Positions 30,014 through 39,583 of a stretch of DNA of 64,000 nt are shown here, piece after piece. This stretch comes from Bacillota bacterium. GTDB taxonomy: Bacteria > Bacillota > Clostridia > Christensenellales > Aristaeellaceae. The translations under genes and the position numbers were made by a program. The notes below the pieces were generated by a model. The model was given only the letters and a program-made list of their open reading frames with translations, searched no databases and was not told where the DNA came from. The stretch's first letter is position 1, and each line of letters starts with the position of its first letter. The stretch lies in assembly GCA_023411375.1 (NCBI GenBank), contig JAEYOW010000041.1, positions 124,001 through 188,000 of the forward strand. Direction: 5' to 3'.

Positions 30014-31762
30014 ATGGTCAAACGCCTGATGAAAAGCATCCGGGAATATAAGGCTCCCTCCATCAAGGCGCCGGTTTTCGTCTCGCTGGAGGTTATAATG
30101 GAGGTCGTCATCCCGCTTTTAATGGCCAACCTGATCGACCAGGGCATCAGCGGCGGCAATATGCCCTATATTGTTAAAATGGGCCTTGCGCTGCTGCTCT
30201 GCGCCGCGATGTCGCTGGTTTTCGGTGCGCTGGCGGGTAAATATGCGGCCATCGCTTCGGCGGGCTTTGCCAAAAATCTGCGCGGCGATATGTTTAATCA
30301 TGTTCAGGAGTTTTCATTTGCCAACATCGACCGCTTTTCCACCGGAGGGCTGGTCACCCGTATGACGACCGATGTAACCAACGTGCAAAACGCCTATCAG
30401 ATGATCGTCCGCACGGCGTTCCGCTCGCCATTTATGCTGATTTTTTCGCTCGCGGCCGCCGCCGCCATCGACTGGAAGCTTTCGCTGATCTTCGTCGCTT
30501 TTATTCCCGTGCTGGGCGCTGGGCTTTACCTGGTCGCCACCCGCGCGCACCCCGTATTTGAGCGGGTATTTCGAACCTACGATAAGCTCAACGGCGTCGT
30601 TCAGGAAAACCTGCGCGGCATCCGCGTGGTCAAATCCTTTGTGCGGGAAGCGCACGAGGAGGAAAAGTTCGGCGCGATCTCCCAGCGCATCTATAAAGAT
30701 TTTTCGCTGGCGGAAAAAATCCTCGCGTTTAACATGCCGCTGATGCAGCTTTGCATGTACGCCTGCATGCTCTTGCTTAGCTGGCTGGGCGCACAGGCGG
30801 TGGTCGCCTGCGGCGGGAACGCTGCGCTGGGCCTCTCCACCGGCGAGTTGACCAGCCTGTTTACCTATGCCATGCAGATTCTTTCCAGCCTGATGATGCT
30901 GTCGATGGTGTTTGTAATGATCGTTATCTCACGCGCGTCCATGGAGCGCATTGCGGAGGTGCTTGAGGAAAAGAGCGATATCGTAAGCCCTGAAAACGCG
31001 CTGACCGAGGTCAGGGACGGTTCCGTCGCCTTTCGCGGCGTAACCTTCCGCTACAACCGCAAGGCGGAGAAGCCCGCCCTTGACCATATCAATTTGGAAA
31101 TCGCCTCCGGGCAGACCATTGGCATTCTTGGCGGCACGGGTTCCTCCAAATCCAGTCTGGTTCAGCTGATTCCGCGCCTGTACGACGCAAGCGAGGGCAG
31201 CGTGGAGGTGGGCGGCGAGGATGTGCGGCGCTATGATCTGGACGCGCTGCGAAACGCCGTCGCCTTCGTATTGCAGAAAAATGAGCTGTTTTCCGGCACC
31301 ATCAAGGAAAATCTCCGCTGGGGTAACGAGCACGCCACCGACGCGGAGCTGCGGCATGCCTGCGAGCTTGCGCAGGCGGACGGCTTTATCCAAAGCTTCC
31401 CCGACGGATACGATACCCATATCGAGCAGGGCGGTACAAACGTTTCCGGCGGGCAAAAGCAGCGGCTGTGCATCGCCCGCGCGCTGCTGAAAAAGCCGAA
31501 AATCCTGATCCTGGACGATTCGACAAGCGCGGTGGACACGGCGACCGACGCGCGGATTCGCAGGGCTTTCCGCGAGGAAATCCCGGATACCACGAAAATA
31601 ATCATCGCCCAGCGCGTCGCCTCGGTGATGGACGCGGACGGGATTATCGTGCTTGACGAAGGACGGATTGCCGGCATGGGTACGCATGACGAGCTGATGC
31701 GGAGCAACAGAATTTACCGCGAGGTGTACCAGTCCCAGATGAAGGGGGGCGAGGCTGAATGA
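30014..31762 (+). CDS. ABC exporter half-transporter with degenerate catalytic site
   Basis: A 582-residue type I ABC exporter: six-helix membrane domain, then an ATPase with GILGGTGSSKSSL (Walker A), VSGGQKQRLCIARA (signature) and ILILDDSTSAVDT (Walker B). The Walker B is followed by Asp where the catalytic Glu should be, as in the inactive-site subunit of heterodimeric exporters such as BmrC/BmrD. The next gene codes for the partner with the normal Glu. ATG 30014 follows AGGAGG. The last codons overlap the next gene by 4 bp. Confidence 0.93.
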   Translation: MVKRLMKSIREYKAPSIKAPVFVSLEVIMEVVIPLLMANLIDQGISGGNMPYIVKMGLALLLCAAMSLVFGALAGKYAAIASAGFAKNLRGDMFNHVQEFSFANIDRFSTGGLVTRMTTDVTNVQNAYQMIVRTAFRSPFMLIFSLAAAAAIDWKLSLIFVAFIPVLGAGLYLVATRAHPVFERVFRTYDKLNGVVQENLRGIRVVKSFVREAHEEEKFGAISQRIYKDFSLAEKILAFNMPLMQLCMYACMLLLSWLGAQAVVACGGNAALGLSTGELTSLFTYAMQILSSLMMLSMVFVMIVISRASMERIAEVLEEKSDIVSPENALTEVRDGSVAFRGVTFRYNRKAEKPALDHINLEIASGQTIGILGGTGSSKSSLVQLIPRLYDASEGSVEVGGEDVRRYDLDALRNAVAFVLQKNELFSGTIKENLRWGNEHATDAELRHACELAQADGFIQSFPDGYDTHIEQGGTNVSGGQKQRLCIARALLKKPKILILDDSTSAVDTATDARIRRAFREEIPDTTKIIIAQRVASVMDADGIIVLDEGRIAGMGTHDELMRSNRIYREVYQSQMKGGEAE

Positions 31763-33681
31763 TGCGTGGTGGGATAAGAGGGCGCGGAGCTGCCGGAGGC
31801 AGGCCCCAGAGCGTTAAAAACACGGTCGCGAGGCTTATGCGCTATGTGGGCGCTTACCGGCTGCGGCTTGTGTTCGTGGTGCTGTGCATTGTGTTAAACG
31901 CCGTGGTGGGTGTGCTGAGCTCACTGTTTTTGCGAACGCTGATCGACGGCTATATTACGCCGCTGCTGACGGCCGCCGTGCCTGACTTTGCGGGGCTTCT
32001 GCGCACGGTGCTGGTGATGGCCTGTATCTATCTGGCCGGCGTCGCAGCCGGATACTTGTACAACCGGCTGATGGTGGTGGTCGCGCAGGGCGTGCTCAAA
32101 CAAATCCGGGACGATATGTTCTCTCATATGCAGACGCTGCCCATCCGGTATTTCGATACCCACAGCCATGGCGAGGTTATGAGCCATTACACCAACGATA
32201 CCGATACATTGCGCCAGATGATCGCGCAGGCCTTGCCGCAGGTGTTTTCCTCCGTGATAACGGTTGTGGCGGTATTTGCGGCCATGCTGTCCGTCAGCCT
32301 GTGGTTGACGCTGTTCGTGCTGGTTTACGCCGTCGTGATGATGCTCGTGGCGAAGCGGCTTTCAGGCCAGAGCGGCAAATACTTTGTGCGCCAGCAGCGG
32401 TCCATGGCCGACGTGAACGGTTTTATTGAGGAAATGGTCGGCGGCCAGCGGGTAATCAAGGTTTTCTGCCATGAGGAGAAGACCATGGAGGAATTTGCCC
32501 GCCGAAATGGGGAACTTTGCCTTAACGCCACCGAGGCCAATAAGTTCGCCAATATCCTCATGCCCATCATGAACAACATGGGACACGCGCTGTATGTGCT
32601 GCTGGCGGTGCTTGGCGCGGCGTTGGGCCTGGCGGGCGTGACCAACGTGAGCCTGATCGGGACAAACGTGCTTACACTGGGAATGATCGCCTCGTTTATG
32701 ACGCTGTCGCGCAGCTTTGTGATGCCTTTAAGCCAGGTTTCCCAACAGCTTTCCTCCATTATCATGGCGCTGGCGGGCGCGGAGCGCATCTTCCGCCTGA
32801 TGGATGAGGAGCCGGAGCAGGACGGAGGGTATGTGACGCTTGTAAACGCGAGGCGTGAAAACGGCGCGCTGGTTGAAGCGGAGCGGCGCACGGGCCTGTG
32901 GGGATGGAAGCACCCGCACCACGACGGCACGGTTAGCTATACGGAGCTTACGGGCGATATCGTGCTGGATGACGTGGACTTCGGTTATGAGCGGGAGAAG
33001 CCGGTGCTTCACAGCGTATCGCTTTACGCAAAGCCCGGCCAGAAGATCGCCTTTGTGGGCGCGACGGGCGCGGGCAAGACCACAATCACCAATCTGATCA
33101 ACCGCTTTTACGATATTGCGGACGGCAAAATCCGCTATGACGGAATCAATATCAACAAAATCAGAAAAAGCGACCTGCGGCGATCGCTGGGAATGGTGCT
33201 GCAGGACGTCAACCTGTTTACAGGCACGGTGATGGAAAACCTTCGTTACGGCAAGCTGGACGCGACGGACGGCGAATGCGTGGCCGCCGCGAAGCTGGTG
33301 AATGCGGACAGCTTCATCCGCATGCTGCCCGACGGCTATCAAACTGTGCTTTCCGGCGACGGCGGCGGGCTTTCACAGGGGCAGAGGCAACTATTGTCCA
33401 TCGCGCGCGCGGCGGTTGCCGATCCGCCCGTAATGATTCTGGACGAGGCGACCTCCTCCATCGATACGCGTACCGAAAGCATCGTACAAAAGGGCATGGA
33501 CGCGCTGATGCATGGGCGTACGGTCTTTGTAATCGCCCACAGGCTTTCCACGGTACGCAATGCCGACGCCATTATGGTGCTGGAGCACGGGCGCATTATC
33601 GAGCGGGGCGATCACGCCTCCCTGATCAGGCAACGGGGCGCCTATTACCGGCTGTACACCGGCGCGTTCGAGCTGGAATAA
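31759..33681 (+). CDS. ABC exporter half-transporter with canonical ATPase site
   Basis: Partner of the previous gene, 640 residues: membrane domain, then FVGATGAGKTTITNL (Walker A), LSQGQRQLLSIARA (signature), VMILDEATSSIDT (Walker B with catalytic Glu) and the H-loop FVIAHRLSTVRN. An insert between domains (about residues 355-405, ERRTGLWGWKHPHHDG) is typical of one subunit of such heterodimers. It probably exports drugs or peptides under control of the MarR protein upstream. It starts at ATG 31759 with a 4-bp overlap. Confidence 0.93.
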   Translation: MMRGGIRGRGAAGGRPQSVKNTVARLMRYVGAYRLRLVFVVLCIVLNAVVGVLSSLFLRTLIDGYITPLLTAAVPDFAGLLRTVLVMACIYLAGVAAGYLYNRLMVVVAQGVLKQIRDDMFSHMQTLPIRYFDTHSHGEVMSHYTNDTDTLRQMIAQALPQVFSSVITVVAVFAAMLSVSLWLTLFVLVYAVVMMLVAKRLSGQSGKYFVRQQRSMADVNGFIEEMVGGQRVIKVFCHEEKTMEEFARRNGELCLNATEANKFANILMPIMNNMGHALYVLLAVLGAALGLAGVTNVSLIGTNVLTLGMIASFMTLSRSFVMPLSQVSQQLSSIIMALAGAERIFRLMDEEPEQDGGYVTLVNARRENGALVEAERRTGLWGWKHPHHDGTVSYTELTGDIVLDDVDFGYEREKPVLHSVSLYAKPGQKIAFVGATGAGKTTITNLINRFYDIADGKIRYDGININKIRKSDLRRSLGMVLQDVNLFTGTVMENLRYGKLDATDGECVAAAKLVNADSFIRMLPDGYQTVLSGDGGGLSQGQRQLLSIARAAVADPPVMILDEATSSIDTRTESIVQKGMDALMHGRTVFVIAHRLSTVRNADAIMVLEHGRIIERGDHASLIRQRGAYYRLYTGAFELE

Positions 33682-33698
33682 CGCGCCGGGCCCGCGGC

Positions 33699-36122
33699 CT
33701 ACAGCCTTGGGGCAGGAAAGGCGCAGCCTTTCTGCCCGGTAGGCCGCAGGTCGTTTTCCTCCAGGAAAAAGGTGGCCGCGCGGTTCGCCTCAACCCGGGA
33801 ATGCACACCGAGCTTCGCGTAAATGCTTTTTAAATAGGTCTTGACCGTATTTGGGCTGATATGCAGGCTTTGAGCAATCTGTTCATTGGTAAGGCCGCGG
33901 CCGAGCAGCGCGAGAATCTTGATTTCGGATTCTTTAAAGGGATGCTGCGGCAAGGGCTGCGATGCCAGATAGAGAGGATAGTGACGCGCCTGGGCCTCGA
34001 CCGCCTTGAGCAGCCGTGCGTCAAAGGAACCGGTTGGTTCGGGTCGGCATTCCCTGAGCAGGGGAAGAATCGCGGCGCCCTCGTCGGCCGCCAGCTGGAT
34101 AAACCGGTGCTTTTGCGCGATATTAAGCGCCGCCCCAAGAAAATCTCTCCAACGCGGGTCGCCTATCCGGCGCATGGCAATCGCCAGCAGCAGGTCCGCC
34201 TCCAGCTCGTTTTGCGGGCGGGCATACCGGATAAAGTAGTCGCGGAGCATGCTCAAAAGCGCCAGCGCTTTCTGGTTTTTTCCTTCGGTCAGGTAACAGC
34301 GCGCTTTGGTCATAAACGCATAGCGGTAGGTGATATGCAGTGGGGCCCGTTCGTCGGGCGCCTCGTTTTTTGCCCAGTTCAGCGGTTGGCATGGGCTGCC
34401 GGCCATCAGGCGGATTCGCATGCACAGCGCCGTCAGGTTCATTCGGAGGAAGGCGCTGCTTGGTCCGGAAATTCGCGGCTCAAAAGCCGCGAGATATTCC
34501 AGCGCGTCGCCGCTCTGGCCCTGTGCGGTCAAAAGCCTTGCCATTACGCCCGCGCCCGCAAAGCTGGTTTCGCAGTTGCCTCTCGCCTCCGCGTTACATA
34601 TGCCGGTGTTGAGCAGCATAATGGCCTCCGCGGACGCCTGAACGCTGTTTTTTTCAAAGAGGCTTTCGGCCAGCGCGATATCCGGCAGGCCGATGCCCTC
34701 CCTTTTAAGCGCGGTCTCGACCGCCCCGCGAATGGTTTTATACAGCAGACGGTCGTGCCGGCTCCAGACGGCGAAATCCTTTCCGCCGTTCATGAGGCTG
34801 GGCATGGTACCCGTCGCGCTGAAGCTTTGCATGATGAGCTTGCGGGAGCTGACCAGCCCGGAAGCCTTGAGCAGCAGATCCAGAATGTTGACCGTGCCCC
34901 GGTGCGGGAGCGCAATGCGCAGATACCAGAGCCTCGCCTCGGCCCGCTTGCGGTCGTCGGGGCTGTTCTTCCTGTCCTGCGCGAACCGTTCCAGCTCCAG
35001 GTACCATTGCTCGCTTTCATCCGGCTGATAGCAGATGGAGCAGAGCATGCTCATCGCGCACATGAGCTCCGGTGATTTAACGATAATTTCCTTTGGCAGC
35101 GACCGGTAAAACCGCTCGGTGGAATAAAAATGCGCGTTGCCCGCGTTGCGGTTTGCGTTTCGAATCAAAAGCAGCGCCACGCGTTCGGCGTTGCCCGCCC
35201 TGTCATAGCAGACAAGTGCCTCGGTCAGGTTTCCGGAAAGCTCGTAATACAGCCCGGCGTTTTCATCGTTGCGGTCGCGCTCCGCTTTTGTCCATACGCG
35301 GCCTTGTTTCCATTGCAGATAATTTCGGAAAAATTCGGGGACGATGCGGTAGGACCCGTCCGTTTCCAGATCGCAGAAGCTGCCCAGCTCCGAAAAACGG
35401 GCGATTTCCTGCACGATATCGGGATCACCGGTCAGCATGCGCGCCATTTCCACGCTAAAGCTCTTAAAGGATGCGACATACATAAGCAGGTCGCGCGCCG
35501 CTTTTTCCATGGGGAAAAATACGCGGGAATCCAGCCATCCGTATACATCCGCCGTCGCGTCGTGGTACAGGCGCTCGCAGACCGGCTCGCCCCGGGCGAT
35601 CCGTGAAACAATAAACCGGACCGCGACAGGATAACCGCCCGTGCGTACGAGGATTTCGGAAGCATTTGACGCAGGCAAATGAAAGCGGCACAGCAGCGCG
35701 TTGACCTCATCCATCCCGAAACGGAAATCCTCGCAACTGCGTACAACGAACGCGTCCGTAAGCTCCAGCGGCTTGAGGTAAGGCATTGGCCGGCGCCGGG
35801 ACAGAATCAAGAACCTTCGCCGCGCCGGCGCGTCCTGAATAACCTGGACAAGCGCCGCCTGTTCCTCCGGCGAGTTTAGCAGATGTTCGTCGTCGATAAT
35901 GAATAGCTGCGGCCGGGCCGCGTTAAGCTCTTTGAGAAATTCCTCGCTGCCGGCGGAGAGGATGCAAACGGAATGACCGTTCATATTCAAAGCTTCCAAA
36001 GCAAAAGTTGTTTTGCCAAAGCCGGCCTGTGCGCACACATAAATCACGCGCGCCTTTTGAAAAATCTCCCGGTAGCGCGTAAAAGTTCTGGCGACAGGGA
36101 CGGCCTTACGATCGGAAGTCAA
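33699..36122 (-). CDS. MalT-like large LuxR-family transcription regulator
   Basis: An 807-residue activator of the MalT/LAL type. An N-terminal NTPase has YVCAQAGFGKTTFALEAL (Walker A, residues about 29-40) and LFIIDDEHLL (Walker B). A long helical-repeat sensor follows, then a C-terminal LuxR helix-turn-helix (FKESEIKILALLGRGLTNEQI, then HISPNTVKTYLKSIYAKLGV). Such proteins bind an inducer, oligomerise with ATP and activate genes; the targets are unknown. It faces away from the exported-protein gene at 36340 and converges on the ABC operon. Confidence 0.9.
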   Translation of the reverse strand: MTSDRKAVPVARTFTRYREIFQKARVIYVCAQAGFGKTTFALEALNMNGHSVCILSAGSEEFLKELNAARPQLFIIDDEHLLNSPEEQAALVQVIQDAPARRRFLILSRRRPMPYLKPLELTDAFVVRSCEDFRFGMDEVNALLCRFHLPASNASEILVRTGGYPVAVRFIVSRIARGEPVCERLYHDATADVYGWLDSRVFFPMEKAARDLLMYVASFKSFSVEMARMLTGDPDIVQEIARFSELGSFCDLETDGSYRIVPEFFRNYLQWKQGRVWTKAERDRNDENAGLYYELSGNLTEALVCYDRAGNAERVALLLIRNANRNAGNAHFYSTERFYRSLPKEIIVKSPELMCAMSMLCSICYQPDESEQWYLELERFAQDRKNSPDDRKRAEARLWYLRIALPHRGTVNILDLLLKASGLVSSRKLIMQSFSATGTMPSLMNGGKDFAVWSRHDRLLYKTIRGAVETALKREGIGLPDIALAESLFEKNSVQASAEAIMLLNTGICNAEARGNCETSFAGAGVMARLLTAQGQSGDALEYLAAFEPRISGPSSAFLRMNLTALCMRIRLMAGSPCQPLNWAKNEAPDERAPLHITYRYAFMTKARCYLTEGKNQKALALLSMLRDYFIRYARPQNELEADLLLAIAMRRIGDPRWRDFLGAALNIAQKHRFIQLAADEGAAILPLLRECRPEPTGSFDARLLKAVEAQARHYPLYLASQPLPQHPFKESEIKILALLGRGLTNEQIAQSLHISPNTVKTYLKSIYAKLGVHSRVEANRAATFFLEENDLRPTGQKGCAFPAPRL

Positions 36123-36161
36123 CCGGAATCCCCCTCTTGTAATATCCTGTGTTCAGTATCC

Positions 36162-36189
36162 ATTATACTAAATTTTGATGGTTTCGCAA
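36162..36189 (-). promoter_or_regulatory. Promoter of the MalT-like regulator
   Basis: Minus strand TTGCGA, 16-bp spacer, TATAAT, 40 bp before the start codon. Confidence 0.6.
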
Positions 36190-36339
36190 GCTGGCAGCCG
36201 GGCGGAAGCGGATGGCGGGGAAATGCGCAATCCGTTTTTTCACCCGTTTGGGGATATCGCTTAAAACCGGATAATGCTATACTTTCGCAAGTGTCAGGTG
36301 AGTCCTGATACGCAAGAAATAGAGTTGGAGGACCAAACA

Positions 36340-36852
36340 ATGAAAAAACTGATTGCCGTAGCCCTTTCCCTTGTGCTTTGTCTGACCGCATTTGCGGCCC
36401 TGGCGGAAACCGCCGTGACGATGGGCGAGCCCATTGCCTTTGAGGACGGCCTCACCTTTGCGCTGCCCGCCGATTGGGCCGAGGTGGAGCTGACCCCCGA
36501 AGCCGAGGAGGCGGGCGTTGTTTTACAGGCGAAGGATGCCGCCGGCGCCCGTACTGTAGCGCTGAGTTGGAGCGAAATTCCCGAAGGATACACCGTTGAC
36601 CAGATGAAGGCCGAGTTTGAAGCCGCTGGTTATACCGAGGTTAACGTCGGAGAGGTAAACGGCCTGCAGATCGTTACCTATACCATCGCGGCCAGCGACG
36701 TGACGGGCTTCTGCACGCTGGGCAAGAATAACGACATGTATAATTTCGTCTTTGCGCCCGCCAGCGACGCGGAGTTTGCTCCCATCGCGCAGGCGATCCT
36801 GGCCACGGTTGCCTTTGAGGCGGCCGAGGGCGGCGAGGCTGCCGCCGAGTAA
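36340..36852 (+). CDS. Small exported protein of unknown function
   Basis: A 170-residue protein with a clear signal peptide (KKLIAVALSLVLCLTAFAALAE) and no lipobox. The mature part is acidic and beta-rich (FALPADWAEVELTPEAEEAG, then a VTYTIAASDVTGFCTL strand pair) and ends EGGEAAAE. This resembles small PsbP- or DUF-type exported proteins of clostridia, but I do not recognise a family. ATG 36340 follows GGAGG eight bases upstream. A terminator ends the transcript. Confidence 0.75.
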   Translation: MKKLIAVALSLVLCLTAFAALAETAVTMGEPIAFEDGLTFALPADWAEVELTPEAEEAGVVLQAKDAAGARTVALSWSEIPEGYTVDQMKAEFEAAGYTEVNVGEVNGLQIVTYTIAASDVTGFCTLGKNNDMYNFVFAPASDAEFAPIAQAILATVAFEAAEGGEAAAE

Positions 36853-36876
36853 TTTGATACGGCTACATACCTTGCA

Positions 36877-36904
36877 TGGCGCATACGCTTCGGCGTGTGC
36901 GCCA
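36877..36904 (+). terminator. Hairpin terminator after the small exported protein
   Basis: 12-bp stem (TGGCGCATACGC, one G-U pair) with a TTCG tetraloop, then a T-rich CGTTTCTTTG. A second hairpin (GCCACCC/GGGGCGGC with TTTTT) follows near 37010-37035. Confidence 0.7.
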
Positions 36905-37062
36905 CGTTTCTTTGTCATACGAAAAAAAGCTACCACGCCGTCGTGGCAGGCAGCCTCGCAACGTTAAAAATCCCATATGGTTGGGACTGCGGAATTTTCG
37001 GACCCCTCATGCCACCCTTTTGGGGCGGCTTTTTCTATGCGGACAAGTGGAAAAACCAGGCC

Positions 37063-38388
37063 TCACCGCCCGGACCTATCCGCCGCCACATCCCTTCGCT
37101 CCGTCAGGCGCGTAAGCAGGCACAGGAGGCCAAAGACGGTTACAATCAGCCCGCGCGAGGTAAAAAAAGCGTGATTATAGGTGTGGTTGCCGGTAAAGAA
37201 ATACCAGACGACCGGCAGTAGGGAAACGAACAGAAACAGAAGCAGCCGCGACACGGGCAGGGGCTCGCGCGCGCCTCGCGCCCTAAACAGCGCGACACCG
37301 TAGCCTGTGGCGGCGGCGACGCCTAAAATCAGATACGGCTTTTTGGCGAACACCTTCGCCACGCTTAGCAGCACATCCAGACGTGTGATGGCCTCAGCCT
37401 CGCTCTCCAGCGAGGAGCGCTGGCCGATCTTGGCAAACAGGTTGGCCCAGAAGGGTTCGCCGCTAAACAGGGCCGCAAGCAGCCACTTTCCGGCCCACAT
37501 GCCAAAATAGCCGAAGCACCACGACGCGCCAAGGCGCGTCAGCATTCGCCAGAGCGGCTGGTTCCCGTCGCGTTCGCGCATCACCAAAAGAAGCAAAAAG
37601 GGCATGCCAAAGGTTGCGACAGGGTACGTCAGAAAGTCGAAATAGCTGGTCGCCATGCCAATCAGCAGAAAGAAGGCGGAGTCCCCCAGACGGCCCGTTA
37701 CCCATTCGGGTTTCCATAATAGTATGAACATGGCGATTGTAAAGATATAGAAAACCGTTGAAAATTGCAATGAAAAGGGAACGATAAAGGGCGTGACGCA
37801 TACGAGGGACAGGCAGAAGGCGGGCAGATAGCGCGAAAGCCCGCGCCGTTGCATCAGCGCGATGATGGCGGCCAAGAGCGCGCCCTGCAGCAGCATGTTG
37901 AGCATGCGGATATCCATGTAGGTCATGATAAGCAGCAGAGGCTTGAGGAAAATGAGAAAGCCAAGCCAATAACGGGCAATGGGCACGCTGCTCAGCTCCT
38001 CCATATCCGTCCCGGCAAGTCCGCGCAGGGTCAGATAAGGGTAGGAGGCGCCGTATACGTTTACCGTCCGCTTAATCAGCGGTTCCTCCGAAGGATGAAT
38101 GGCGGTCAGCAGCATGAGCGCGTCGGTGGAATTATCCAACTGCGTGGTCTGGTAGCCCTTGAGAAGCTGCTCGTAGGATTCCTCGCCCGAACCCCAGCTT
38201 CCGTCAAAAGTGGGTACGGAGAGCAGAACGTTTTGCGCCATCCGCTCAACCGGCAGCGCATACGCAGCCAGCAGTAAAATAAAACCTGCCAGAATGCCTC
38301 CAAGCAGGATCAGCGCAAGCCGCATCGCGCCCCGGAAGCGGGAACGGCAGCCTGCTGCGTCCGCCCGGGTGTGGGTGTGGGGTTTCAT
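37063..38388 (-). CDS. Polytopic membrane protein of unknown function
   Basis: A 441-residue integral membrane protein. After a basic N-terminus and one helix (LALILLGGILAGFILLLAAYAL) comes an outside loop of about 110 residues (SVPTFDGSWGSGEESYEQLL), then about nine more helices. The layout resembles GT-C-type glycosyltransferases or O-antigen-polymerase-like proteins, but I see no decisive DxD or other motif. The ATG at 38388 lacks a strong ribosome site, so a start some 21 codons later is possible. It stands alone, divergent from the lacI-type gene. Confidence 0.7.
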   Translation of the reverse strand: MKPHTHTRADAAGCRSRFRGAMRLALILLGGILAGFILLLAAYALPVERMAQNVLLSVPTFDGSWGSGEESYEQLLKGYQTTQLDNSTDALMLLTAIHPSEEPLIKRTVNVYGASYPYLTLRGLAGTDMEELSSVPIARYWLGFLIFLKPLLLIMTYMDIRMLNMLLQGALLAAIIALMQRRGLSRYLPAFCLSLVCVTPFIVPFSLQFSTVFYIFTIAMFILLWKPEWVTGRLGDSAFFLLIGMATSYFDFLTYPVATFGMPFLLLLVMRERDGNQPLWRMLTRLGASWCFGYFGMWAGKWLLAALFSGEPFWANLFAKIGQRSSLESEAEAITRLDVLLSVAKVFAKKPYLILGVAAATGYGVALFRARGAREPLPVSRLLLFLFVSLLPVVWYFFTGNHTYNHAFFTSRGLIVTVFGLLCLLTRLTERRDVAADRSGR

Positions 38389-38458
38389 TTAGCCAAAACA
38401 CCATCCTTCCTGTGCTGAAAGCATTATACCGCACTGGCTGTGGCGGCGCAAGCCAAGG

Positions 38459-38507
38459 TTGACAACGCATGTACGGTATGGTATGATGTGCATAATACAA
38501 ACGTTTG
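38459..38507 (+). promoter_or_regulatory. Promoter and LacI-type operator
   Basis: TTGACA, 17-bp spacer, TATGAT (38459-38487), followed by the perfect palindrome CAAACGTTTG (38498-38507) at the predicted transcription start. The dyad has the central CG typical of LacI-family operators, so autorepression is likely. Confidence 0.8.
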
Positions 38508-38548
38508 CACGGCAGTCCGCCACGCTGTGCTCAAGGAGCGTGCTCTCT

Positions 38549-39568
38549 ATGAAAGCCACCATTAAGGATGTCGCCAGGGAAGCGGGCGTGTCGCCCTCTA
38601 CCGTCAGCCGCGCGCTGCATAACAATCCCCGCATCAGCGAGGAGGTGCGGGAGCGCGTCAGGCGAATCGCGCAGAAAATGGATTTTCATCCCAACCAGAT
38701 GGCGCGCAGCCTTGTCAACCGGAAAAGCCGCATCGTGGGCATCGTGTTCCCTGGCGACGCGGGGCAAAGCCTGGGGCATCCGTTTTATCCCGCGGTTTTA
38801 CAAGGGCTCGGGCATGCGGCCAGCGAACGGCGCTACCATATGCTGCTCGCGACCGGCAGCGAGGCCGTTACCTCGGCCGAGGCGATCCGCCAGATTGTGG
38901 ACAGCGGCTACGTGAGCGGACTGATTGTGCTGGCGGCCGAGGACAGCCCGGAGGAGGATGTGAGCGTGCCTGTGGTGGTAATCGGCCGCCCGCAGGATGC
39001 GCAGGATAGCTATTACGTAGATACCGACAACGTAAAGGCCGGATATACCGCTACGCGTTATCTGCTTGAGCGCGGGCACCGCCGCATTTTGCTGATTGGC
39101 TACGACAGGCAGTATACCGTAACCGTGGACCGAAGGCACGGCTATGAGCGGGCCCTCGGGGAAGCGGGCATTCCGTTTCGGCGGGATTGGGTGGTTCCCA
39201 GCCGCTTTATTCAAAACACGACCGATGCCGGGCTTTTGGGTGAAATATTCCGCGAGCGGGAGCGGCCCACCGCTGTCGTCAGCATGGACGACGCGTTGTC
39301 CATCGGGCTGACGGGCTTCCTAAGCGGCCTAGGGCTGAGCGTGCCGGGCGACGTGAGCGTTATCAGCTTCAACAACACAGAGGCGGGCCGCTACCACACG
39401 CCCGCCCTTACCTCGTTTGATGTGGATCCTTACAGGTTGGGCGTCAGCGCGATGACGCTGATGCTGGACCGCATCAGGGGCAATGTGGACGAGCCGTCGT
39501 CCGTGGAGGTGCCCTTCACCCTTGTGGAGCGGGAAAGCGTTGCGGCAATACCGCTGTCCGAGCATTAA
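38549..39568 (+). CDS. LacI-family repressor of alpha-glucan use
   Basis: A 339-residue LacI/GalR repressor. The N-terminal HTH is ATIKDVAREAGVSPSTVSRALH, with the hinge LVNRKSRIVGIVFP. The C-terminal sugar-binding domain has YVDTDNVKAGYTATRYLLERGH and the dimer region FTLVERESVAAIPL. The downstream gene is an alpha-glucan hydrolase 15 bp away, so maltodextrin or a related sugar is the probable inducer. ATG 38549 was chosen because the HTH begins there; a longer upstream frame would cover the promoter. Confidence 0.93.
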   Translation: MKATIKDVAREAGVSPSTVSRALHNNPRISEEVRERVRRIAQKMDFHPNQMARSLVNRKSRIVGIVFPGDAGQSLGHPFYPAVLQGLGHAASERRYHMLLATGSEAVTSAEAIRQIVDSGYVSGLIVLAAEDSPEEDVSVPVVVIGRPQDAQDSYYVDTDNVKAGYTATRYLLERGHRRILLIGYDRQYTVTVDRRHGYERALGEAGIPFRRDWVVPSRFIQNTTDAGLLGEIFRERERPTAVVSMDDALSIGLTGFLSGLGLSVPGDVSVISFNNTEAGRYHTPALTSFDVDPYRLGVSAMTLMLDRIRGNVDEPSSVEVPFTLVERESVAAIPLSEH

Positions 39569-39583
39569 TAAAGGAGTAATCGC

